DNA of 64,000 nucleotides. Source: Alteromonas macleodii (GTDB lineage: Bacteria; Pseudomonadota; Gammaproteobacteria; Enterobacterales; Alteromonadaceae). A program made the translations under genes and the position numbers. The notes under the pieces were generated by a model that searched no databases, was not told the DNA's origin, and worked only from the letters and a program-made list of their open reading frames with translations. Position 1 is the stretch's first letter. Every line of letters starts with the position of its first letter. The DNA lies in assembly GCF_903772925.1 (NCBI RefSeq), contig NZ_LR812090.1:810629-874628 (forward strand), given 5' to 3'. Of the stretch, positions 47,255 through 56,012 are shown in pieces.

Positions 47255-47569
47255 GTGAATTTCCAACACATAAATACTCAACGCTTTTGCTACGGTTTAG
47301 CGCTGTTATTGTTTACGTGCTCGCTTACGATTAAACAAGATATTAAGCCCATCTCGTTTAAGCATCAGCTTGATGCATCCATATCGACCCTATCAATAGA
47401 AAGTAGCGCAGAAGAAAATGGGCAAGACGACCTATTTTTGTCCGTTATCAATACGTTTGGTAACGCTGCGATTATTAGTTCACTTAGTGAAAACCCCCTT
47501 CCGTATTTAGTCTCTTGGTCTAAGAAGAGCTACGTCACCCCACTTACAAGAGCGCCACCTGCTGTTTAA
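47255..47569 (+). CDS. Candidate translation-arrest leader peptide upstream of RND efflux operon
   Basis: 104 residues from a GTG at 47255 with GGAAG at 47242-47246. The frame is open further upstream, but those residues are unconserved in character and lie next to the aldolase terminator. No family is recognised. A hydrophobic segment (about 10-24, RFCYGLALLLFTCSLT) follows a short basic N-terminus, then a polar middle, and the C-terminus YVTPLTRAPPAV with R99-A-P-P102 two codons from the end and Trp88 upstream. The architecture is the same as the 125-residue ORF before secDF. RAPP is the core of known arrest peptides. It lies 233 bp before the RND adaptor gene on the same strand. Regulation by arrest is inference. 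Confidence 0.62.
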   Translation: MNFQHINTQRFCYGLALLLFTCSLTIKQDIKPISFKHQLDASISTLSIESSAEENGQDDLFLSVINTFGNAAIISSLSENPLPYLVSWSKKSYVTPLTRAPPAV

Positions 47570-47802
47570 GCTTTTCTTCTTGCTTTAATTTTCGAGAGAA
47601 AAGCCCTTCAATTTCAAAATTTTCACAAACGTCAGTTCTCTTCAGAGCTGGTTATATTCGTGCGTGCATGGCTGAGTGATTGAGAAGCCCTAGCGGCAAT
47701 AAAACTGACCGGTAAACAAAAACGAGCAGTAAATTACTCGCTATGCCGTACTAATGCTGTTGCCTAAGTATAGGTAACACCTATAAGAACGATTTAAAAA
47801 TT
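47570..47802 (+). promoter_or_regulatory. Leader region between RAPP ORF and RND adaptor gene
   Basis: A hairpin begins at the base after the leader stop codon: GCTTTTCTT (47570-47578) pairs with 47596-47604 over 9 bp including one G-U. A perfect 7-bp palindrome, TATAGGT-AAC-ACCTATA, lies at 47769-47785, just before the adaptor start (ATG 47803), which has no good ribosome binding site. A paused ribosome at R-A-P-P would reach the base of the first hairpin. I see no long complementarity between the leader end and the adaptor start. Confidence 0.4.
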
Positions 47803-48891
47803 ATGAGCAAAAAAACGCTTTTAGCAGCAAGTATTCTTACCGTCATATTAACTGGATGTGGTCATCAAGAGCACGAAGCTCACCATAGCGGCCCGCTAGA
47901 ATTCAATGTCTCGCACCCAATAAGCAAAGATACAGTTCTTGTTAAGGAGTATGTCAGTCAAATCCGCGCCATTCAGCACATTGAACTAAGGGCTATGGAA
48001 CGAGGGTACCTTGCCTCTACGTTCGTTGATGAAGGTCAGACCGTAGAGAAGGGAAAACCTATGTTTAAAATAGTGCCTACTATCTACGAAGCAGAACTTA
48101 AGCGAGCTCAGGCAGAGGCTAAAGCTGCGCAAATGGAGCTCAAAAATACCAAGTCGCTAGTTAACCAAAATATAGTCTCACCTAACGAGCTTGCTGTTGT
48201 AGAAGCTGAGTATCAAAAAGCGCAGGCTGAAGTTGAATTAGCAGAAGCACATTTGGCATTCACTGATATTAAAGCACCCTTTACCGGTAAGATGGACCAT
48301 CTAGAAGCAAGAACAGGTAGTCTGCTCGATGAGGGAGAGCTTCTTACAACCATGTCTGATTTAAGCCAAATGTGGGTTTACTTCAATGTGCCAGAGTCGG
48401 AGTATCTAGATTATGTACAAAGCGGAAAAGCGAATGAAGGGACGAGCGTTCGCTTAAAGCTCGCAAACGGTACAATTTATCCTTACGAAGGGGTGATAGA
48501 TACCATTGAAGCCGATTTTGATAACCATACTGGCACAATCGAAATGCGTGCTTCATTTCCTAATCCTGATGAAATGTTACGACATGGACAAACTGGTAAC
48601 ATACTGGTCGATGTCGACTATCCAAAGGCGCTGGTCATTCCCCAAAAGGCCACCTTTCAAATATTGGATCAGAACTATGTATATGTTCTAGATGCTGACA
48701 ATACCCTTAAAACACGACATATAGAGATTGCAGCTGAATTACCTCATGTCTTCTTGGTATCAGAGGGGCTGAAAGAAGATGACACGATTCTTCTTGAGGG
48801 TTTGAGACGAGTAAGTAATGGCGATCACATTAAGCCAAACCTTATTTCTTCTGACGATACGTTAGCTGAACTAGCACTTAAGGCAGAGTAG
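47803..48891 (+). CDS. RND efflux membrane-fusion (adaptor) lipoprotein
   Basis: 362 residues. The signal MSKKTLLAASILTVILTGCG has lipobox L-T-G-C, followed by a His-rich stretch (HQEHEAHHSG). Then come the barrel/lipoyl part (IRAIQHIELRAMERGYLAST, FVDEGQTVEKGKPMFKIVPT), an alpha-hairpin coiled coil (about 95-150), the second lipoyl half (LAFTDIKAPFTGKMDHLEAR) and the beta-barrel and membrane-proximal domains. It joins the inner-membrane pump to the outer-membrane channel. First of three tightly spaced genes (10 bp to the pump). The pump's substrate is unknown. Confidence 0.92.
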   Translation: MSKKTLLAASILTVILTGCGHQEHEAHHSGPLEFNVSHPISKDTVLVKEYVSQIRAIQHIELRAMERGYLASTFVDEGQTVEKGKPMFKIVPTIYEAELKRAQAEAKAAQMELKNTKSLVNQNIVSPNELAVVEAEYQKAQAEVELAEAHLAFTDIKAPFTGKMDHLEARTGSLLDEGELLTTMSDLSQMWVYFNVPESEYLDYVQSGKANEGTSVRLKLANGTIYPYEGVIDTIEADFDNHTGTIEMRASFPNPDEMLRHGQTGNILVDVDYPKALVIPQKATFQILDQNYVYVLDADNTLKTRHIEIAAELPHVFLVSEGLKEDDTILLEGLRRVSNGDHIKPNLISSDDTLAELALKAE

Positions 48892-48901
48892 GGGATTTAG
48901 T

Positions 48902-51900
48902 ATGTTTGGTGTATTTATTAAACGTCCGGTGATGGCGATCATGCTATCCCTTATGATTATCTTTTTAGGCGCGCTTTCGGTTTTTACCTTGCCGACTTCT
49001 CAATTTCCAGATATCGCTCCCCCCAGGGTTTTAATTTCATTGGCATACCCTGGTTCAAGTGCTGATGTACTCGTAAAGTCATCCTTGGTGACCATTGAGC
49101 GTTCGATAAATGGTGTGCCTGGCATGAAGTACATTGTGTCTGATGCCACAAGTGCCGGTGAAGCTACTATCCAAGTTATCTTTGACTTGGATGTAGACCC
49201 TAACCAAGCGTTAATAAACGTGAAAACGCGGCTTGACCAGATAATGAACCGGCTCCCGCAGTTGGTACAACTAGAGGGGGTGGTACTCCAAAGGGTGCAG
49301 CCAAGCATGTTGATGTACATCAACGTGTACAGCACAGACGAAGACGCCGATGAGAAGTTCCTTTATAACTACTCGAACATTAACGTTATACCAGAAATAC
49401 AGCGTGTTAACGGTATTGCCAGCGCTAAAATATTGGGTAGTCGGCAGTATGCTATGCGCATCTGGTTAAAGCCAGATCGCATGCGAGCGTATAATATTTC
49501 AGTCGATGAAGTGATGGAGTCGATTGATGAGCAAAGCCTTATTGGTCGTCCAGGCCGACTCGGACGAAGCTCGGGAATAAGTGCGCAGTCTAAAGAATAT
49601 GTGCTTGTTTATGAAGGACGGTACGACGAGCCTGATGAATACAAAAATATCATTATCAGAGCGGATAGTGACGGCAAGCTGCTTAAATTAAGTGACATAG
49701 CAGATGTAGAGCTTAGCAGTGAGTTTTTCGATATCTATTCAAACAAAGATGGGTATCCTTCTGCGGCAATCGTGTTAAAGCAAAATTATGGCAGTAGCGC
49801 TAATGAAGTGATATCTCAAGTAAAAGCTAAAATGGCAGAGCTTGAAGAAACCTTTCCGGAAGGCATGAAATACGAAATTAACTATGACGTGTCTAAGTTT
49901 CTCGATGCATCGATAGAACAGGTACTACATACCTTATTTGAAGCATTTATCTTAGTTTCGCTGGTGGTTTTCATCTTTTTGGGAGACTGGCGTTCTACCT
50001 TGATTCCTCTATTGGCCGTCCCCGTATCCTTAATTGGTACCTTCTTTTGTATGCAAGCGACGGGGGTAAACATTAACCTGATCACCCTTTTCGCGTTGGT
50101 ATTGGCTATCGGAATTGTGGTAGATAACGCCATTGTTATCGTCGAAGCTGTGCATGCCAAAATGGAAGAGAGCGCTAGCTTGACGCCTTATATGGCGACG
50201 CAGCAGGTATTAGGTGAAATGGGCGGCGCTATTATTGCTATCACGCTTGTGATGACAGCAGTATTTGTGCCTTTAGTGTTTATGACTGGGCCGGTGGGCG
50301 TCTTTTATCGTCAATTCTCTATCACCATGGCATCGTCTATTATCATTTCTTGTATTGTAGCGCTTTCGCTAACGCCAGTGTTGTGCGCGATGCTGCTTAA
50401 AAATCCGCATACATATACCAAAAAAGCCACGCCAATCAGTAAGCTTATTGATGTATTTAATCGTTGGTTTGACAAGCTCACCGGTGGTTACACTAACATT
50501 ATTAAAGCGTTAGTAACCCGTCGCGTGGTGACTATTCTGTCGCTCTTTGCGTTTGTCGCAGGCACGATTGGTTTCAATCACATTCTTCCGACTGGTTTTA
50601 TTCCCGGAGAAGATCAGGGGCAAATTTACGCCATTATTCAAACCCCTCCAGGAAGTACCCTTGAAGTAACAAATGAAGTAGCACGAGAGCTTCAAACCCT
50701 TGCCCTAGATGTCGAAGGGGTGTCATCAGTTTCTTCACTCGCAGGTTATGAAATCTTAACGGAGGGTCGTGGCTCTAATGCGGGTACTTGTCTAATTAAC
50801 CTTAAAGACTGGGCAAATAGAGACCAGACGGTACAGGAAATCATTGAAGAACTTGAAGCTAAGACCCATCACCTTGGTGCTGTGGTTGAATACTTTGAGC
50901 CCCCTGTAGTGCCTGGCTATGGTGCATCATCTGGGCTTTCATTCCGTTTACTCGATAAAACGAACACAACGGACTACCAAGAGTTTGATGAAATAAACCA
51001 ATCCTTTATGGATGAACTGTCAAAACGTAAAGAGCTCAAAGGGCTATTTACTTTCTACGCGGCTAATTATCCGCAATATAAAATTGAAATAGATAATCAA
51101 GCAGCGATGCAAAAGGGCGTATCAATTGGTAAGGCAATGGAAAACCTTAACATTTTGATTGGTAGTACCTACGAGCAAGGCTTTACCCGTTTTAATAACT
51201 TTTACAAGGTGTATACCCAAAGTGCCCCAGAGTATCGTCGTTACCCTAGCGATTTAATGGACTACTACGTTAAAAATGAGGAAGGTGAAATGGTGCCTTA
51301 CTCTGCGTTTATGAAGCTAATTAAAACGCAAGGGCCAAATGAAATCACTCGATACAACCTGTACACCTCTGCAGCCATTCGAGCGGAGCCCGCAAAAGGC
51401 TATACCTCTGCCGAAGCCATTAAAGCGGTAGAAGAAGTCGCCGCAGCAACGTTACCCAAAGGCTATGACATAGGTTGGGAAGGGCTATCTTTTGATGAGG
51501 CGAAACGCGGTAGTGAAGCCATCGTCATATTCGGTGTAGTTCTACTATTTGTATATATCGTATTGGCGTCGCAATATGAAAGCTTATTGCTTCCCCTAGC
51601 GGTTATATTGTCTTTGCCGAGCGGCCTGATTGGTTCATTTATTCTGCTTGACCTAATGGGCTTAGCGAACGATGTTTACGCGCAATTAGGGCTTGTAATG
51701 CTAGTTGGACTGCTGGGCAAAAACGCCGTGCTGATTGTTGAATACGCGGTACAGAAAAATCAGCAGGGTTTATCTATCGCAGAAGCCGCCGTCGACGCAG
51801 CAAAACAGCGATTTCGTCCTATATTAATGACCTCATTTTCGTTCGTGGCGGGGCTTATCCCTCTGGTCATCGCCACAGGTGCAGGTGCGGTAGGAAACCG

Positions 51901-52087
51901 AACTATTGGTGCTTCAGCACTGGGAGGTACACTTTGCGGTAGCGTCTTCGGCATCATAGTTATTCCAGGCTTGTACTACCTTTTCGCTAAGTTAGAAGAG
52001 GGTAAGTCGCTAATTAAAAACGAAGATCACGTTCCACTTACAGAAACCTACCACTACAACGATGAGGTGCTAAGCGATGAAAAATAA
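48902..52087 (+). CDS. RND inner-membrane efflux pump (HAE1 family)
   Basis: 1061 residues, standard for AcrB-like pumps, with 12 membrane helices and two large periplasmic loops. Visible: N-terminal MFGVFIKRPVMAIMLSLMII, the TM4 proton-relay region ALVLAIGIVVDNAIVIVEAV (two-Asp type partly conserved), and the TM10-11 segment LVMLVGLLGKNAVLIVEYAV with Lys. It exports hydrophobic or amphiphilic compounds using the proton gradient. It is 10 bp after the adaptor and overlaps the outer-membrane channel gene by 11 bp. No TetR- or MarR-type regulator is adjacent, leaving the upstream RAPP ORF as the nearest candidate control element. Confidence 0.94.
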   Translation: MFGVFIKRPVMAIMLSLMIIFLGALSVFTLPTSQFPDIAPPRVLISLAYPGSSADVLVKSSLVTIERSINGVPGMKYIVSDATSAGEATIQVIFDLDVDPNQALINVKTRLDQIMNRLPQLVQLEGVVLQRVQPSMLMYINVYSTDEDADEKFLYNYSNINVIPEIQRVNGIASAKILGSRQYAMRIWLKPDRMRAYNISVDEVMESIDEQSLIGRPGRLGRSSGISAQSKEYVLVYEGRYDEPDEYKNIIIRADSDGKLLKLSDIADVELSSEFFDIYSNKDGYPSAAIVLKQNYGSSANEVISQVKAKMAELEETFPEGMKYEINYDVSKFLDASIEQVLHTLFEAFILVSLVVFIFLGDWRSTLIPLLAVPVSLIGTFFCMQATGVNINLITLFALVLAIGIVVDNAIVIVEAVHAKMEESASLTPYMATQQVLGEMGGAIIAITLVMTAVFVPLVFMTGPVGVFYRQFSITMASSIIISCIVALSLTPVLCAMLLKNPHTYTKKATPISKLIDVFNRWFDKLTGGYTNIIKALVTRRVVTILSLFAFVAGTIGFNHILPTGFIPGEDQGQIYAIIQTPPGSTLEVTNEVARELQTLALDVEGVSSVSSLAGYEILTEGRGSNAGTCLINLKDWANRDQTVQEIIEELEAKTHHLGAVVEYFEPPVVPGYGASSGLSFRLLDKTNTTDYQEFDEINQSFMDELSKRKELKGLFTFYAANYPQYKIEIDNQAAMQKGVSIGKAMENLNILIGSTYEQGFTRFNNFYKVYTQSAPEYRRYPSDLMDYYVKNEEGEMVPYSAFMKLIKTQGPNEITRYNLYTSAAIRAEPAKGYTSAEAIKAVEEVAAATLPKGYDIGWEGLSFDEAKRGSEAIVIFGVVLLFVYIVLASQYESLLLPLAVILSLPSGLIGSFILLDLMGLANDVYAQLGLVMLVGLLGKNAVLIVEYAVQKNQQGLSIAEAAVDAAKQRFRPILMTSFSFVAGLIPLVIATGAGAVGNRTIGASALGGTLCGSVFGIIVIPGLYYLFAKLEEGKSLIKNEDHVPLTETYHYNDEVLSDEK

Positions 52088-53582
52088 CACGCGTCTTTTG
52101 AAAAAGCCTCTTTTTATGGCGATTGGCAGTGCACTTCTAGTTCAAGCGTGTGCTATCCCGACAATAGAAACTCGGGACCCGAATGTAACTTTGCCAGAAC
52201 AGTTCAGAGCAAGTACAAGGCAAAGTACTGATCTTAGTACAGAGCTGGGCACTCAATTAAGCAATAATTCCAGTAATGGTGAAGCAAAAATTAAATGGGA
52301 GGCGTGGTTCAACGACCCGTATTTAACAGCGTTAGTTGAAACCGCTGTAGCAAATAACAAGGAAGTCGCCGTACTTGTACAGCGCATCAATATGGCGTCT
52401 AACGAGGTGTATGCACGGGAAGGGGAATACTTACCAAGCGTGTCTGCAGGTGTTGCTGCTGAAACCGAAAAAGTGGGTGAATATACCCGAGAAGGCGCGG
52501 TGGAAGAGCAGCTTGATATCAGAGAAGGTGAAGCATTCCCTGACCCCTTAGCTAATTTAAAGCTTGGGTTGAATGCGTCTTGGGAAGTGGATATCTGGCA
52601 CAAGCTCAGGGATGCTTCAAAGGTAGCGTCACTTGAATATTTAGCTTCTATTGAGAGTAAAAACTTCTTTATCACTCAACTTGTTTCTGAAGTGTCTCGT
52701 AGCTACTACGAACTACTAGCTTTGGATAACAAGCTGGCGACTATTGATGCCACAATAAAGCTGCAGCGCAACGTTATACATACCATTAATACACTTAAAG
52801 AATATGGCCGAGCTTCTTCTTTACCTGTGGCGCGCTTTAACGCTGAAGTGAAGAAAAATGAAAGTGAACGCTTTCTCATAAAACAAGAAATTGTGGAGAA
52901 AGAGAACACAATCAATCTATTGTTAGGGCGCATGCCTCAGCCTATTCAACGAAATAGTAACGCTTTGTTTAGCGAAGACATTGTTAAGCCTAATATTGGA
53001 GTGCCTGCTTCACTGTTAGAAAACCGACCCGATATTCGAGAGGCTGAACTTACGCTGCAGGCTGCAAACTTAAATATAGAGGTAGCTAAAGCGAACTTTT
53101 ACCCTTCATTAGAGCTTAAAGCAGGGGTAGGGTTGTCAGCGTTTGATAGCCGGTATTTGTTTAATATACCAGAGTCACTGGCCTATTCGCTATCTGGCGA
53201 TATCTTTGCTCCTTTAATTAATCGACGTGCTATTGAAGCTGTTTATAAAAATGCGAGTGCCGAGCAGGTCCAGGCCGCCTATGAGTACGAGCTGACGCTG
53301 CTAAAAGCGGTGTCAGAAGTGTCCAATAGTTTGTCTAAGTTGGACAATCTGGGAAAAAGTGCGGATGCTAAAAAAGCGCAAATTTCTTCCTTGGAATCGT
53401 CAGTGGATATTGCAAATCGGTTGTTTACGTCAGCGCATGGTGAGTATTTAGAAGTGCTATTGGCGCAGCGCGAAGCATTAGAAGCGCGCAGTGAGTTTAT
53501 AGAAACTCGTCAGCAGCAACTGGCAGCACTCGTTGACTTATATCAGGCCCTAGGAGGAGGCTGGCAATCTTCGTCGACCTAA
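52077..53582 (+). CDS. Outer-membrane efflux channel lipoprotein (NodT/OprM family)
   Basis: 501 residues. The signal ends in the lipobox LVQAC (residues 21-25, Cys anchor). The OEP/TolC fold appears as two repeated helical-hairpin halves: KWEAWFNDPYLTALVETAVA, LKLGLNASWEVDIWHKLRDA, LLENRPDIREAELTLQAANL and ANFYPSLELKAGVGL. It forms the trimeric exit duct of the tripartite pump. Its start lies within the last codons of the pump gene (11-bp overlap). A terminator follows, closing the three-gene operon. Confidence 0.93.
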   Translation: MKNNTRLLKKPLFMAIGSALLVQACAIPTIETRDPNVTLPEQFRASTRQSTDLSTELGTQLSNNSSNGEAKIKWEAWFNDPYLTALVETAVANNKEVAVLVQRINMASNEVYAREGEYLPSVSAGVAAETEKVGEYTREGAVEEQLDIREGEAFPDPLANLKLGLNASWEVDIWHKLRDASKVASLEYLASIESKNFFITQLVSEVSRSYYELLALDNKLATIDATIKLQRNVIHTINTLKEYGRASSLPVARFNAEVKKNESERFLIKQEIVEKENTINLLLGRMPQPIQRNSNALFSEDIVKPNIGVPASLLENRPDIREAELTLQAANLNIEVAKANFYPSLELKAGVGLSAFDSRYLFNIPESLAYSLSGDIFAPLINRRAIEAVYKNASAEQVQAAYEYELTLLKAVSEVSNSLSKLDNLGKSADAKKAQISSLESSVDIANRLFTSAHGEYLEVLLAQREALEARSEFIETRQQQLAALVDLYQALGGGWQSSST

Positions 53583-53609
53583 ATTAAGTTACCTAAGCTG
53601 AAAGCTGTT

Positions 53610-53638
53610 AAGGAGAGCAATTGCTCTCCTTTTTTTGT
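53610..53638 (+). terminator. Intrinsic terminator after RND operon
   Basis: Perfect palindrome AAGGAGAGCAA/TTGCTCTCCTT (53610-53631) followed by seven or more T. Confidence 0.93.
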
Positions 53639-53767
53639 TTTATCGTCTTCTTTAAGCATTCCAACGTTTAATTCTTATAGGTCATAATATTTAAGTAAGA
53701 TGAAAAAATTGAGCGATCACCGCCAACACAAGACGGCAGAACAATAATCATAATCTAAAGGTGAACT

Positions 53768-55900
53768 ATGTCTTTTTTTAAAAATAGACGATTACAGCAA
53801 ATAATTAAGCGGAATCGAGGGGCGTTGACTTTATTGAGTCTTGGTGCACTGGCGTTGTCCTCCCCTGTATTTGCAAATTCTCAGTCGGAAGATGCTACCT
53901 CAGAGAAAAATGCGTTTTTCCAATCGGAAGATATCTTTAATTTGGAATACGTCAGTGATGTCCAGATATCTCCAGACGGTAAAAATATCGCCTATGTGCG
54001 TCGCTCAAACGACATTATGTCAGATAGTAGCCGTGCAAATGTCTGGCTAGCGTCGGTTGATGGCAAGTCAAACCGCCCCTTACTGTCGTCGAAAAAAAGT
54101 TACTATTCTATTCGCTGGTCACCAGACGGCAGCCGATTGGCTTACCTTTCTAATGCAGAAGGTAAACCGCAATTGTATGTACGCTGGATGGATACAGGGC
54201 AAACAGCGTTAGTTACCAATGTTACTTCAAGTCCCAGTAACATTACGTGGTCACCTGACGGTAAATACATTGCTTTCACCATGAGTGTAGATGCAAAGGA
54301 AAAGCCGCTTGAGGTTAATATGCCTAAAAAGCCAGACGGTGCAAAGTGGTCTCCTAGCTTTGAATATATCACTAAGGCGCGTTATCAAGCCGATGGCAAA
54401 GGCGTGCTTGACCCTGCCTATACACATATCTTTATTGTCCCTTCTGACGGAGGCACGGCAAGGCAATTAACCTCGGGCAATTATCATCACAAAGGGCGGT
54501 TAAGTTTTGCGCCGAACGGGAAGAAGATTTATTTCTCTGCTAATCGCAGTGATAACTGGGAGTATGAACCCCTTGAGGCCGATATATTTTCTGTTGATAT
54601 GAAGGGAAATATTGAACAGTTGACGCAGGCTAAAGGGCGAGAATCGTCACCTGTTGTATCGCCGGACGGAAAGCATATTGCTTATGCGTATCGTGACGAC
54701 GAAAAAGTGATGTACAAAAATAGCTATTTGTATGTAATGAATAGCAACGGCTCTGAACAAAGAAATATAACCAAAGACATTGATAACTCGGTGTCTAATT
54801 TTTACTGGAAAGACAACAAACGTATCTACTTTCAACAATCAGTTCGTGGTCTAGTACAAGTTAATACAGTGTCTCTGTCGGGCAGAGTGAAAACAGTGGC
54901 TAGTGGATTAGGTGGCACTACCCTTGGTCGACCTTACGTGTTTGGTACTTATCATGCGGTAGGCGATGTGGTCGCTTACACCAAAGGGCGTACAGACCGT
55001 CCTGCAGATTTGTTTGTCACTACAAAAAACGAACGACAACTTACGGCACTTAATGAAGACGTTTTAGGACACAAACAATTAGGTGAAGTTAAGGAAATAG
55101 TCTATCAATCTTCTATTGATGGCGAAGAAATACAAGGTTGGTACATCCTGCCGCCAAACTATGACAGCTCGAAAACCTATCCGCTAATTTTAGAAATTCA
55201 CGGTGGACCTAATCTCGCTTATGGCCCTGTCTTTACCGCTGAGCTACAGCGCATGGCAGCCGAGGGCTATGTGGTGTTTTATGATAATCACAGAGGCAGT
55301 ACGGGTTATGGTGAGCGCTTTGCACTGCTACTTCAGGGGAAGTATAGCTCTGAGTACGACTTTGCCGACCATATGTCTGGAGTAGACGCGCTGATTGAAA
55401 AAGGCATTGCCGATCCAGAACGTTTATTTATAACGGGTGGCTCAGCAGGTGGTATTGCATCAGCCTATGCCATTGGACTTACAAACCGTTTTAAAGCAGC
55501 CGTGGTTGCAAAACCCGTTATTAATTGGTTATCAAAGGTATTGACTGCCGATTCGGGCCTGTACCAGATACCTTTCCAATTCCCTGGCAAGCCTTGGGAT
55601 AACGTAGAACACTATTGGAAGCGCTCGCCATTATCGCTCGTGGGCAATGTAACTACCCCCACTATGTTGATTACTGGAGTGGAAGATAAACGCACGCCAA
55701 TGTCTGAAACTGAGCAGTTCTATCAAGCGTTAAAACTTCAAAAGGTTGATAGTGTACTGGTAAAAGTACCCGGCTCACCTCATGGTATTGCCTCTAAACC
55801 TTCTAGAATGATTGGTAAAGTGGAAAACATTTTGGCGTGGTTTAAAAAATACGACAGCGCGCACTTTGATGATGCCAAAGCCAAAGCCGAAGCCGAGTAA
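53768..55900 (+). CDS. S9-family serine peptidase (prolyl oligopeptidase/DPP-like)
   Basis: 710 residues. A signal-like N-terminal hydrophobic segment (about 20-37, ending VFANSQ) is followed by a WD/PD40-type beta-propeller (about 55-420, with repeats such as QISPDGKNIAYVRRS, RWSPDGSRLAYLS and TWSPDGKYIAFT). The C-terminal alpha/beta hydrolase has triad Ser559 (TGGSAGGIA), Asp640 (GVEDKRTP) and His672 (GSPHGIAS). Such enzymes cut dipeptides or short oligopeptides. The export signal suggests a periplasmic scavenging role. It is a single-gene unit convergent with ppx. Confidence 0.9.
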   Translation: MSFFKNRRLQQIIKRNRGALTLLSLGALALSSPVFANSQSEDATSEKNAFFQSEDIFNLEYVSDVQISPDGKNIAYVRRSNDIMSDSSRANVWLASVDGKSNRPLLSSKKSYYSIRWSPDGSRLAYLSNAEGKPQLYVRWMDTGQTALVTNVTSSPSNITWSPDGKYIAFTMSVDAKEKPLEVNMPKKPDGAKWSPSFEYITKARYQADGKGVLDPAYTHIFIVPSDGGTARQLTSGNYHHKGRLSFAPNGKKIYFSANRSDNWEYEPLEADIFSVDMKGNIEQLTQAKGRESSPVVSPDGKHIAYAYRDDEKVMYKNSYLYVMNSNGSEQRNITKDIDNSVSNFYWKDNKRIYFQQSVRGLVQVNTVSLSGRVKTVASGLGGTTLGRPYVFGTYHAVGDVVAYTKGRTDRPADLFVTTKNERQLTALNEDVLGHKQLGEVKEIVYQSSIDGEEIQGWYILPPNYDSSKTYPLILEIHGGPNLAYGPVFTAELQRMAAEGYVVFYDNHRGSTGYGERFALLLQGKYSSEYDFADHMSGVDALIEKGIADPERLFITGGSAGGIASAYAIGLTNRFKAAVVAKPVINWLSKVLTADSGLYQIPFQFPGKPWDNVEHYWKRSPLSLVGNVTTPTMLITGVEDKRTPMSETEQFYQALKLQKVDSVLVKVPGSPHGIASKPSRMIGKVENILAWFKKYDSAHFDDAKAKAEAE

Positions 55901-55943
55901 CTAAATCAACGTTTAGAAACGTTAGTTTCGCAAGGCTAGAGAT

Positions 55944-55990
55944 AAATGGGGCTACTGTTCCGATTCAATCGGTTCAAGGCCCCATTTTTA
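55944..55990. terminator. Terminator between convergent S9 peptidase and ppx genes
   Basis: A 9-bp stem AAATGGGGC (55944-55952) with GCCCCATTT (55979-55987), an inner CCGAT/ATCGG hairpin and T/A runs on both sides, usable in both directions. Confidence 0.82.
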
Positions 55991-56012
55991 TAATTCGAGC
56001 CTAACGTTTTTG

